Source: an uncultured Alphaproteobacteria bacterium
Lineage (GTDB): Bacteria; Pseudomonadota; Alphaproteobacteria; RF32; CAG-239
Length of the DNA: 56,950 nucleotides
NCBI GenBank assembly: GCA_902464275.1
Contig: CABQIK010000010.1
Coordinates: forward strand, 1-56,950
Direction of reading: 5' to 3'
Position 1 is the stretch's first letter; each line of letters opens with the position of its first letter. Made by a program: the position numbers and the translations under genes. Below, piece by piece: positions 32,441 through 39,793 of this stretch. The notes beneath the pieces are model-generated. The model did no database searches. It was not told where the DNA came from and saw nothing but the letters and a program-made list of their open reading frames with translations.

Positions 32441-33116
32441 TCCAGTCTTCAATATCCTCTAACAGAGCATTGGCATTCGGAGCCGCCTTTGATATACATG
32501 AAACGCTGCGGCTGAGCCACAAAAAGAACTCGGTAAATTTAAGTCCGGTCAAACGCTTGGGCGATATTAACGAAAACTTGGCCAGCTTTTCCATATTGGC
32601 GCCCTGCGTGCCCACCGCATGAATAATCACTTTTTTATTTTGCTGCGCATAGCGGCATTTTTCCGCCGACTGCTCCCAACCGTAATCAGTAGGCTCGCCA
32701 TCGCTGATTAAAAAAATCCACGGGCGCTTTGAGGTTACGCCGCAACTGTCATACAAACATTTCTGCTCTTCAATTTTTTGCAGCGCCAACTCCATGGCTT
32801 TACCGAGCGGAGTAAGCCCGCCCGCCTCCATTACCGGAGCGGTAAAATCCATCGCGTCAACCCAATCCGAGCTGATAACCGCCTCGTCTTTGCCGCAAGC
32901 CTTAATAATCAAAAGCTGCACGCGGGCGCCGGCATCGGTATCTTCTTTAAGCTCTTTTTCCAAAGCCGCCAAACCGGCATTAAGCTGTTTAATCGGCTCG
33001 CCCCGCATGGAGCCCGAGCAATCAAGCACCAGCACGCACGGCGTGCGCTCGTTGCTGTTATTGGCAAACGCCACATTAGGAATAATATCTTCTGAATTTT
33101 GCATATTATCTGCCAT
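32430..33116 (-). CDS. TerY-like von Willebrand factor A protein
   Basis: The 228-aa product is a VWA domain protein with an intact MIDAS: LVLDCSGSMRG (Asp32, Ser34, Ser36), the threonine in GGLTPLG and FLISDGEPTD. It lacks a signal peptide and is probably cytosolic. TerY-like VWA proteins occur with PP2C and kinase genes in stress-response loci. The ATG at 33116 has CGGAGA upstream and lies 13 bp after a small lipoprotein gene. The PP2C gene overlaps its 3' end by 11 bases. Confidence 0.9.
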   Translation of the reverse strand: MADNMQNSEDIIPNVAFANNSNERTPCVLVLDCSGSMRGEPIKQLNAGLAALEKELKEDTDAGARVQLLIIKACGKDEAVISSDWVDAMDFTAPVMEAGGLTPLGKAMELALQKIEEQKCLYDSCGVTSKRPWIFLISDGEPTDYGWEQSAEKCRYAQQNKKVIIHAVGTQGANMEKLAKFSLISPKRLTGLKFTEFFLWLSRSVSCISKAAPNANALLEDIEDWNEK

Positions 33117-33129
33117 TTTTTATCTCCGA

Positions 33130-33267
33130 TTAACGCCGCGGATAGCTGTGCGGATAACCGCTGCCCTCTACCGGTTCCGGGCTTGAAATTTTACCGCAGG
33201 CCGTAACTGAAACGCTGATTGCGGCCATTATCAGCAGCGCTGAAAAAATTTTCAAAATATATCTCAT
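33130..33267 (-). CDS. Small LptM-like lipoprotein
   Basis: This 45-aa frame starts MRYILKIFSALLIMAAISVS, ends its signal peptide with the lipobox VTAC (Cys24), and continues CGKISSPEPVEG to the end SGYPHSYPRR. The short, proline-containing mature part with a YPRxYPR-like end resembles LptM/YifL lipoproteins, which assist LptD assembly. It was found by reading the gap upstream of the VWA gene. AAGG lies before the ATG. Position suggests it is the first gene of the triad operon, though it may just share a promoter region with the divergent thioredoxin gene. Confidence 0.6.
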   Translation of the reverse strand: MRYILKIFSALLIMAAISVSVTACGKISSPEPVEGSGYPHSYPRR

Positions 33268-33358
33268 TTTTTAACCTTTTTCTTGTATCTGAAATTTTAT
33301 GTCATTATATTCAAAACAATCGCAATATACAAAGCAATTTTAAGGATTTTAACAAGTT

Positions 33359-33889
33359 ATGTTCAAATTTATTTTAAGCCTTGTTTTTATAACGCTGTTA
33401 CAAGCATCTCCGGCTTTATCTTACGAAGACGCCGTTAACATATACGACAAACCGCGTGAAGTTCCGTCGCATCAAATAGAATACCAAAGCGGTCAAAAAT
33501 TCAAACTTTCTGATTTTAAAGGAAATTTCGTGCTCGCTCATTTTTGGTCGCGCGACTGCGGCCCCTGCATAGCCGAGCTGAAAACCCTCAACGCTTTTTA
33601 TAACCAAACTCAAAACGATAACATAAAGCTTTTAATGATTTCTAACAACAGCGAATGGAAAAACACCGCCGAACAGCGCCGTTTTTTAAACAAATATAAA
33701 GCCCCTGACTTAGACTTTTACACCGACAACAGCGGCCAAGTTGCCGCCGATTTGGGCATATTTACCAGTCCGCACACTGTGTTAATCAATACCCAAGGAC
33801 AGGAAATCGGCCGGATTCGCGGCAGCGCCGACTGGAGCAGGCCGGCTGTAATCAAATATATCCGCGATTTAAAAGAAAAACACGGCTAA
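33359..33889 (+). CDS. Exported TlpA-like thioredoxin
   Basis: The 176-aa product has a signal peptide (MFKFILSLVFITLLQASPALS) and a thioredoxin/redoxin fold with the active site HFWSRDCGPCIAEL (Cys67, Cys70), a NAxFTSPHTVLI-like cis-Pro loop (IFTSPHTVLIN) and LSDFKGNFVLAHF as the usual TlpA entry strand. It should act in the periplasm on disulfides. It lies 98 bp upstream of a secreted protein with about 61 cysteines on the same strand, so the two could be functionally linked; this is inference. Confidence 0.88.
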   Translation: MFKFILSLVFITLLQASPALSYEDAVNIYDKPREVPSHQIEYQSGQKFKLSDFKGNFVLAHFWSRDCGPCIAELKTLNAFYNQTQNDNIKLLMISNNSEWKNTAEQRRFLNKYKAPDLDFYTDNSGQVAADLGIFTSPHTVLINTQGQEIGRIRGSADWSRPAVIKYIRDLKEKHG

Positions 33890-33925
33890 ACATAGCTTAA
33901 AATTATCCCGACTATGTAAAACTTC

Positions 33926-33954
33926 TTGACGATTAAAGCCAAATAATATACACT
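33926..33954 (+). promoter_or_regulatory. Candidate promoter of the Cys-rich protein gene
   Basis: TTGACG (33926-33931) and TACACT (33949-33954) with a 17-bp spacer lie 34 bp before the ATG. A TATAAT also occurs at 33956-33961 but at poor spacing from this -35. Confidence 0.5.
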
Positions 33955-33987
33955 ATATAATAGGAAAAAATTTTAAGGCGCACCGAC

Positions 33988-35979
33988 ATGACCAAAATTT
34001 TTAAGTTTTTATTTGTATTTTCATTGTTAGCTTTTGCATCTCAGGCTGAGGCTAAAGTATGCTTTTTACCGGGGGTTTTTGCCGATGACGGCTGTCTTGA
34101 CGGCACCATCATTGATTCTGACTCCTGTGCCGGTTATAACCGTACCAACGAATGCCCAGCAGGGTATAAACAAGAGGCTTGCACAACCTCAAACGGCACC
34201 ACTAAATATAGATGCACTTGTGACACGGATAATGTTTTTACACCCGCGCAAATGAAAGATAATGGCTACATATGTAAGACTAGTTATGATGCTAGTTGCG
34301 GATGTCCGAGGGATTATACCATTTGTGACAGAGATATATACAAGCTTGCCCAAGGTGATGGCTACTGCGAAAATAAGCTTCCTAACACAAAGCCAAATAA
34401 AGTATGTACCAACCCGTCGGATAATGACCTCTATGCAGTTAATGGCAAAAGAGACTTTTATGATATGTGTGTATGTTCCAACTATCCGTACAATTGTAAA
34501 AGCACCGGCTTAACACCGCCTTCAAACACCTATCTCTCATGCACTGATTCTAAGGGCGATAAACATTACTCCGCATGCGATTGCGCCAGCGCTTGGAGTG
34601 AAACACCCTGCGACCAACGCACTGATGGTTGCACCCAAGTTTCTAACAAAGTAGATAAGCTCGGCACCAGTGACAAATGCTATTTATGCACCTCTTATAA
34701 ATGCCCCAACGCCGGTGATATTAACCTTGAATCCTATTGGTGCGACATTCCGCAAGGTATAGAGACCGATTGCGAAAAATTAGGCTATACTTATGCTCCT
34801 GACGGCTCATGTCCTGACGGCAAAGTCACCGTAAAATGTCCGTTTAACCGCAAATATATGTATTGCCCCACAACTAAATGCAACAAAGGTTTTGCGCACA
34901 CCGTTGAAGAATGCGGACAAACCGATGGATACAACTTCGGCTCGCTTGACAGTGACGGCTGCGGACAATGCAGCGCTAAAACCTGCCCTGTATACAATGT
35001 AAAGGTTAATGAAACCACTTCCGTTAACGTTCAAACCACTATTGACAGCAATGTTGAAAATTGCGGACAAACCGGAAGTAAAGGTTATTACATTGCATTG
35101 TCAGGTTCATTCTCCGGTGAAAAACCCTGCTATGCTTGCGCCCCTTATTCATGCCCGAGCGGCTATACCGCAGGCGTTGCCAGCGTTAATGATTGCGATG
35201 ACCCGGAAGCCATGATTTATACGCCTTCCACTATATATCAAGGTGATAAGGTTTGCGGTAAATGTTCTGCCAAAGTTTGCTTAAGCGGTGAATACGCCAA
35301 AAAGTCTGACTGCGAAAAACATGATACAGATCCAAACTTACACAACTTCTGCCAAAAGAACAATGATACCGAATGCTATTATCGCCAAACAATATCATTA
35401 GGGTGTACATACACTTTGGATACCTGCCCGGCTAACTCCGTATGTGACAGTTGTACCAAAAACGGCGCCCTGAAATATAAAGTAACAAGCTGTAACCCCA
35501 ACTACTACCTGAACGGCAGTAAATGTGAAAGCTGTGTAACCGCGGCAACATCGCTTAAAAACGAACATGATTATGCGGCAAACTCATACTTTGCATGCGT
35601 TTCAAACTCAAATACTCTGGATAAGACCTACATGCCTGACGCTATCAGAAAGTATCTGACCATGAATACCTGTATTTGTGATACCGAAAGTTCTTGTCGT
35701 ACCAATCAAACAAACATCCCCGGAGCATGGGATGACGGCCACGTATACTACATCCAGCCGGGCATCTCGCAAGATGAGTTAAATAAACAAAATAACTCAT
35801 ACTTTGTCGGGCTATGCAAAATTGCCTTAACCGGTGTGGTAGACAAGGTTAATGACTTTAACAAAAAATGTCCGAACCAGGCCATTACAATGAAAATTGA
35901 TCCTGACAAGCAATGTAATCTTATATATTGCGGCATGCATCAAAACAAAGTTAACCCGACCGGACACGGATGTAACTAA
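33988..35979 (+). CDS. Large secreted cysteine-rich protein
   Basis: The 663-aa product has a signal peptide (cleavage after SQAEA, about residue 22) and about 61 cysteines spread through the mature part, close to one in ten residues. Short units recur, such as GCGQCSAKTCP and VCGKCSAKVCL, each preceding a segment with ECGQT, NCGQT or a similar turn, so it looks like a string of small disulfide-bonded modules. No membrane anchor or sorting motif is seen. The family was not recognised. It may be a surface or adhesin-like protein. It stands alone between its own promoter and a strong terminator, downstream of a thioredoxin-like gene. Confidence 0.85.
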   Translation: MTKIFKFLFVFSLLAFASQAEAKVCFLPGVFADDGCLDGTIIDSDSCAGYNRTNECPAGYKQEACTTSNGTTKYRCTCDTDNVFTPAQMKDNGYICKTSYDASCGCPRDYTICDRDIYKLAQGDGYCENKLPNTKPNKVCTNPSDNDLYAVNGKRDFYDMCVCSNYPYNCKSTGLTPPSNTYLSCTDSKGDKHYSACDCASAWSETPCDQRTDGCTQVSNKVDKLGTSDKCYLCTSYKCPNAGDINLESYWCDIPQGIETDCEKLGYTYAPDGSCPDGKVTVKCPFNRKYMYCPTTKCNKGFAHTVEECGQTDGYNFGSLDSDGCGQCSAKTCPVYNVKVNETTSVNVQTTIDSNVENCGQTGSKGYYIALSGSFSGEKPCYACAPYSCPSGYTAGVASVNDCDDPEAMIYTPSTIYQGDKVCGKCSAKVCLSGEYAKKSDCEKHDTDPNLHNFCQKNNDTECYYRQTISLGCTYTLDTCPANSVCDSCTKNGALKYKVTSCNPNYYLNGSKCESCVTAATSLKNEHDYAANSYFACVSNSNTLDKTYMPDAIRKYLTMNTCICDTESSCRTNQTNIPGAWDDGHVYYIQPGISQDELNKQNNSYFVGLCKIALTGVVDKVNDFNKKCPNQAITMKIDPDKQCNLIYCGMHQNKVNPTGHGCN

Positions 35980-36030
35980 CTGCTTTAACCCCGCGGCAAC
36001 AAAACGCGGGGTTAAAAATATACTAACCGT

Positions 36031-36078
36031 AAAAACTGCTGATATTAAAGAGCTTGCTCTTTACATCAGCAGTTTTTT
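36031..36078 (+). terminator. Intrinsic terminator after the Cys-rich protein gene
   Basis: ACTGCTGAT (36035-36043) pairs with ATCAGCAGT (36065-36073) around a second stem AAAGAGC/GCTCTTT; a run of Ts follows. A separate GC-rich hairpin (35984-36016) just upstream lacks a T tract and may stabilise the mRNA end. Confidence 0.9.
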
Positions 36079-36121
36079 GTGCCAATAATATTGCAAAATT
36101 AACCACATAATTCGGAATAAC

Positions 36122-37834
36122 ATGACTACGCTTAAAACCAAAATTAAAAACATTGTTTCATCCGCTAAAGCAAAAATTTTGGCGCTCACTCGCTTTATTT
36201 GGTGTTACATCAAAGTAACCGCCGCTTTTTACGTCACTATTTGCCTGATGTTTATTTTTGAATCGTTGCGCGATTGGTCATCATTTTACCTTCTTTCCGA
36301 TTCGTCTTTATACGGTTTAATTTTATCAGCTCTGCTCGCATCAGCCTTGCTATGTTTACCGCAAAACAAATGGCGTCATCTGTTTTTTATTGTTATCGGC
36401 CTGCCGTTATTTGTGTTTAACCTGCTTGAAATTGAGCATTATATTATGTTTGGCGAGCGTGTAAGTTATGCCTCAGTTATTACCATGCTCAACACAGATC
36501 CGCGCATTGCCACCCAGTTTGTCGGCGACAACCTTAATGCTAAAACCTTATTCGGTATTGTCTTATGCGCCGCTCCGTTACTATGCCTGCTGATAATCGG
36601 TATTCCGTATCGTTTTTACTTATCGCTCCAAAATAAAACGTCCGTAATCCGTTTGTATGCCGTATTTCCGTTAGCGCTGATTTGTTTGGTTACCGGCATG
36701 TTTATCCGCGATTATTATAAAGAGTTGCCGCAATATGACCGCAACATTGCCGACGCTTATAACGATGTTAAAGATTTTAACGAACGCAGTCAAAGAATGC
36801 AGCAGTTTGATTTATCCGATATAACCGCCAACTTATCTGACACCCCGCAAGTACATGTTATTGTTATCGGTGAAAGCGCCTACCGCCCCGAGCTCTCCAT
36901 TTATGGCAGCTCCGTTAAAACCACTCCGTTTGCTGACAGCCTAAAAGATGATTTGTATGCTTTTACCAACGTCACCAGTCCATCGGCACAAACCGCCATT
37001 GTGCTTGAAAAAGTGCTCACTTTGGCAGAAGAAAACCGTGACCGTGAAAAAATTTGGGCAGAACCCGGCTTAATGGATTTTTACAACGCCGCCGGATTTG
37101 AAACTTATTGGATTTCAGCTCACTCTATGTACGGTCTGTTTGATAATTATTCTCACCTGTTGCAACGCGTTAAACACCGGGTGTTTATCAATCAGTTTAA
37201 AAAATGGAGCAACGGATTTTCAGAATATAAGCTTGACTCTGAATTATTACCGGAGCTTGACAAAGCTTTAGCCGACAATGCTCCGCGCAAGGTTATCTTT
37301 TTGCATTTAATGGGCTCGCATCGCTTGTACGAAGACCGCTATCCGCCTGATTATCAAAAAGATAATCCTGAATTTGAATTTAATGCTGAAGAAGTTGATG
37401 ATCGTTACATCACTTATGTAAAAAGCCTGCATTATACTGACCATATTTTATCTGAAATTTTCAAACGTGTATCTGAAAACAAAGATGCCGCATCATTTAT
37501 TTTATACTTCTCTGACCACGCCGAAAGCATATCAAAATATGGCGACAGTTACCGCCATGCCGATTCCGAGCAAGACCCCCGCAGTTTGGAAATACCGTTT
37601 ATGTTATGGCTTTCAGATACTTATAAAGCTGAAAACGCCGAGTTTGTGAAAAATTTTGCCGACTATATCAACCGCCCGTATGAAACAAATTGGGCTATTC
37701 ATTCGCTTTTAGAGTTGTCTCGCATTGCGCACCCGAAAATAAATTATCAAAAAAGCATTTTCAGCCCTGATTTTATGCCTAAAAAGCAACGCCGATTTGA
37801 AGAATGGCAATTAATGCGCAGCCAGCAAATGTAA
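36122..37834 (+). CDS. Phosphoethanolamine transferase-like sulfatase-fold enzyme
   Basis: The 570-aa product has five N-terminal membrane segments (about residues 25-195) and a periplasmic alkaline-phosphatase/sulfatase domain. VIVIGESAYRPELSIYG near residue 250 supplies the metal glutamate, SPSAQTAIVL holds the probable Thr nucleophile (Thr291), LHLMGSHRLYEDRYP the conserved histidine block and LYFSDHAES the last metal ligands. This is the EptA/OpgE/Cpt layout; the substrate (lipid A, core sugar or other) cannot be told. The usual EptA cysteines are not evident. It follows a terminator and appears to be monocistronic. Confidence 0.82.
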   Translation: MTTLKTKIKNIVSSAKAKILALTRFIWCYIKVTAAFYVTICLMFIFESLRDWSSFYLLSDSSLYGLILSALLASALLCLPQNKWRHLFFIVIGLPLFVFNLLEIEHYIMFGERVSYASVITMLNTDPRIATQFVGDNLNAKTLFGIVLCAAPLLCLLIIGIPYRFYLSLQNKTSVIRLYAVFPLALICLVTGMFIRDYYKELPQYDRNIADAYNDVKDFNERSQRMQQFDLSDITANLSDTPQVHVIVIGESAYRPELSIYGSSVKTTPFADSLKDDLYAFTNVTSPSAQTAIVLEKVLTLAEENRDREKIWAEPGLMDFYNAAGFETYWISAHSMYGLFDNYSHLLQRVKHRVFINQFKKWSNGFSEYKLDSELLPELDKALADNAPRKVIFLHLMGSHRLYEDRYPPDYQKDNPEFEFNAEEVDDRYITYVKSLHYTDHILSEIFKRVSENKDAASFILYFSDHAESISKYGDSYRHADSEQDPRSLEIPFMLWLSDTYKAENAEFVKNFADYINRPYETNWAIHSLLELSRIAHPKINYQKSIFSPDFMPKKQRRFEEWQLMRSQQM

Positions 37835-37851
37835 TTTTGGCAAGAACTATT

Positions 37852-37888
37852 AAATTCCGCTCCATAAAGGCATGCCGAAGGCGGGGTG
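37852..37888 (+). repeat. REP-like intergenic repeat, copy 1
   Basis: AAATTCCGCTCCATAAAGG, then GCCGAAGGCGGGGTG, resembles the 38817-38861 element in the same orientation: both start AAATTCC, contain a CTCxAT core and end in CGGGGTG after a small hairpin (GCC-GAA-GGC). The two bracket the coiled-coil gene. Confidence 0.55.
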
Positions 37889-37900
37889 CTCACTTACAAC

Positions 37901-38023
37901 TTATATGCCTATAAGTTTACTCTCTTCCGGTATTATTGTTGGTTTTGGTGGTGTGATGAGATGGTTGTTGCGCCGGAGTTTTGTTATTAACGTATCATTA
38001 TCGGTTAAATCCGGGTTTCTCAT
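37901..38023 (-). pseudogene. Frame-broken small ORF after the coiled-coil gene, copy 1
   Basis: A 40-aa frame starts MRNPDLTDNDTLI, its ATG overlapping the coiled-coil gene stop (TAATG). Another frame in the same DNA, ending at 37917, reads TPAQQPSHHTTKTNNNTGRE and matches the end of the second copy (SAHQSATRSNNNTGRE). The start and the end are therefore in different frames, exactly as in the copy at 56713-56894. Compared with that copy, 75 bp (25 codons) are missing in the middle. It is either a decayed gene or a frame-shifted one. Confidence 0.55.
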
Positions 38024-38718
38024 TAGCGATCCTCTTTACTGCCCTTAAACTTTTCTTTTATGTTTTCCAGTTTCTGTAACCGCTCTTCTTGCTCCCATTT
38101 TTTGCGCAACCTCTCACGCTCTCTTCGTAATTTTTCCGCAAAACGAGCTACACTTTCTGCCGAATTTCCATCCTCTAGTAATCCTCGTATGGTCTTTTCA
38201 TTAGCTTCTTCACGTTCTTTAATCCTCTGCTCAACCGGCTTTCTTTTCTCTATTTCCTCTTCTTCTGTCCACTCCTTACGTAATTCTTCACGATTCTTTC
38301 GCATCTCTTCCTCTAATTGTTGCATCTTTTCTTCCGAATAATGATAATGGCTTTTGATAAGCTGTAAATTAATATTATCAGCCTCTTCAAGTTTTTTAAT
38401 TCTCTCATCAATCGTCGGCTCTTTTTCTTCCGGCGGATTCTCGTCTAACATCACCGCAAACTGATTAAGCAACATTACACGATACTGCTTAATTTCGTGT
38501 TCGGTTAAGCCTTCAGCTTCCATCTTCTTTTGCCATTCAACCAAGTTTGGTTGCTCTATTTTGGCTCGGTCTAATATCATAAAACGCATTTCAAGACCAC
38601 TCTTGTGCCTGCCTTCTCGTTTATCGGCATCATAATCCCAATCGTCTTTATAATTCTCGTAATCATCAACTCTTTCTTCAACCGAGTTATATACTTTAAT
38701 CTCATCTCTTCTGCTCAT
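38023..38718 (-). CDS. Charged coiled-coil protein, member of a local duplicate family
   Basis: The 231-aa product is extremely rich in Glu, Lys and Arg and has no signal peptide or membrane segment. Heptad-like helices run from about residue 100 to the end (for example EEKMQQLEEEMRKNREEL). Near its N terminus VEERVDDYENYKDDWDYD is acidic. No family was recognised. A second copy of its last 18 codons, identical in protein (LQKLENIKEKFKGSKEDR), lies at the right window edge, so it belongs to a repeated locus. REP-like repeats flank it. The ATG at 38718 is preceded by AGAGAGG. Confidence 0.75.
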   Translation of the reverse strand: MSRRDEIKVYNSVEERVDDYENYKDDWDYDADKREGRHKSGLEMRFMILDRAKIEQPNLVEWQKKMEAEGLTEHEIKQYRVMLLNQFAVMLDENPPEEKEPTIDERIKKLEEADNINLQLIKSHYHYSEEKMQQLEEEMRKNREELRKEWTEEEEIEKRKPVEQRIKEREEANEKTIRGLLEDGNSAESVARFAEKLRRERERLRKKWEQEERLQKLENIKEKFKGSKEDR

Positions 38719-38816
38719 TTTAACCTCTCTTTTTGGTTTAATTTGTTTTCTTTATACATCATATTTTCCCTTTTGTCAAAATCTTTATCTGCAACCTATA
38801 CATATTCCGCATACTC

Positions 38817-38861
38817 AAATTCCCCTCTATGGAGGGGTGGCGGTGAAAGCGCCGGGGTGGT
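38817..38861 (+). repeat. REP-like intergenic repeat, copy 2
   Basis: The element contains CCCCTCTATGGAGGGG (38822-38837), a 6-bp stem with a 4-nt loop, then GGCGGTGAAAGCGCCGGGGTG with a second small hairpin. The form is typical of short palindromic intergenic repeats. It lies 98 bp upstream of the coiled-coil gene start. Confidence 0.65.
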
Positions 38862-38975
38862 GAAAAATCACGATAGTTAATACAACTTATGCACAGCACG
38901 GACTCGTAAATATTGCAAAAAAAAAACGCGGAGTAAAATCTTCTTAAAACCAACTGTTTTGAGGAGATTTTTAAT

Positions 38976-39755
38976 ATGAAATCAAAATTTAGCCGCTTTT
39001 TACACATCACATCGTCATATTCGGGTATAAGAGAGGTGTTCACCTCTTCTTTGTCACTCTCCGACTTGATCGGAGAGTCCATGTCAAATAAATTTGCTAA
39101 TTTATCCCACCTGGATTATCGGGTCAAGCCCGATAATGACAGTATTTGCACTGGGCGCAGTATGGTGGAAATGCTTGGCGTGCTGGCAATTATCGGAGTC
39201 TTATCCGTTGGGGCAATTGCCGGTTATTCCAAGGCGATGAGCAAGTACAAGCTCAATAAGCAGGCAGAACAAATCAGCTGGCTGTTAAACGCCATGTATC
39301 GTTATAAAGATTTATTAGGACAAACTACGCATAGAGAAAGCTTTGTGCCATACTTAATAAAGCTCGGCGAAATTCCGCAAGAGATGATTAAAGACAATAC
39401 TACCACTCTTTATGATGCGTTCGGGCTGCACTATGGAATATACACAAACGGAGGCTCACCAAACAACTATGCCAACCTTCATATTAACATAACTGACACA
39501 TATCAAAATTTTGACATTTGCAACAATATTATTGAAACTTCCAAAGCTTTTGCCGAACAACTTACCCTTATAAATTTTTGGCAAACTAATGATGATGATA
39601 CTAACACATCTCTTTATATTTTTGGAAATAAGTATTGCTACAATAATTCTCAATGTCTTAAAAATCTGAGCAAAAACGACATATATAATATTTGCCAACT
39701 TTGCGCCGATAAAAAAGGCTGTTCGTTTAATATCCAGTACAAAATTAAAGATTAG
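38976..39755 (+). CDS. Type IV pilin-like protein with long repeat-derived leader
   Basis: The 259-aa product has a class III signal: a Gly60 cleavage site before RSMVEMLGVLAIIGVLSVG, with Glu5 of the mature form and a hydrophobic N-terminal helix as in type IV pilins or pseudopilins. The mature part (199 aa) continues AIAGYSKAMSKYKLNKQAE and holds several cysteines, including the final CQLCADKKGC. The leader of 60 residues is far longer than usual and residues about 27-54 are encoded by two inverted hairpin repeats. GAGGAGA lies 8 bp before the ATG at 38976. An internal ATG at 39081 with CGGAGAG upstream would give a 25-residue leader. The partners of a pilus system are not in the window. 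Confidence 0.82.
   Translation: MKSKFSRFLHITSSYSGIREVFTSSLSLSDLIGESMSNKFANLSHLDYRVKPDNDSICTGRSMVEMLGVLAIIGVLSVGAIAGYSKAMSKYKLNKQAEQISWLLNAMYRYKDLLGQTTHRESFVPYLIKLGEIPQEMIKDNTTTLYDAFGLHYGIYTNGGSPNNYANLHINITDTYQNFDICNNIIETSKAFAEQLTLINFWQTNDDDTNTSLYIFGNKYCYNNSQCLKNLSKNDIYNICQLCADKKGCSFNIQYKIKD
39056..39137. repeat. Pair of inverted palindromic repeats inside the pilin leader
   Basis: ACTCTCCGA (39056-39064)/TCGGAGAGT (39070-39078) form a 9-bp hairpin with loop CTTGA. ATTATCGGG (39115-39123)/CCCGATAAT (39129-39137) form another with loop TCAAG. Read on opposite strands both fit GGAYT-stem-TCAAG-stem-TGACA, so they are two copies of one repeat family facing each other. The second encodes DYRVKPDND in the pilin frame. 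Such elements are known to enter coding genes in Rickettsia and other alphaproteobacteria. Confidence 0.75.
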
Positions 39756-39762
39756 GCATAAA

Positions 39763-39789
39763 AAGGGGCGGTTTTTATAACCACCCCTT
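39763..39789. terminator. Bidirectional terminator
   Basis: AAGGGG-C-GGTT and AACC-A-CCCCTT form a stem with one mismatch around TTTAT. The minus strand continues with TTTTT, fitting the end of the efflux operon; the plus side serves the pilin gene. Confidence 0.8.
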
Positions 39790-39793
39790 AATT

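Noticed and set aside
35984..36016. GC-rich hairpin considered as the terminator of the Cys-rich protein gene
   Set aside because: No T run follows on either strand; the hairpin at 36031-36078 is the better terminator.
38920..38930. Run of As before the pilin gene, considered as an insertion scar
   Set aside because: A simple homopolymer in AT-rich DNA, without flanking direct repeats.
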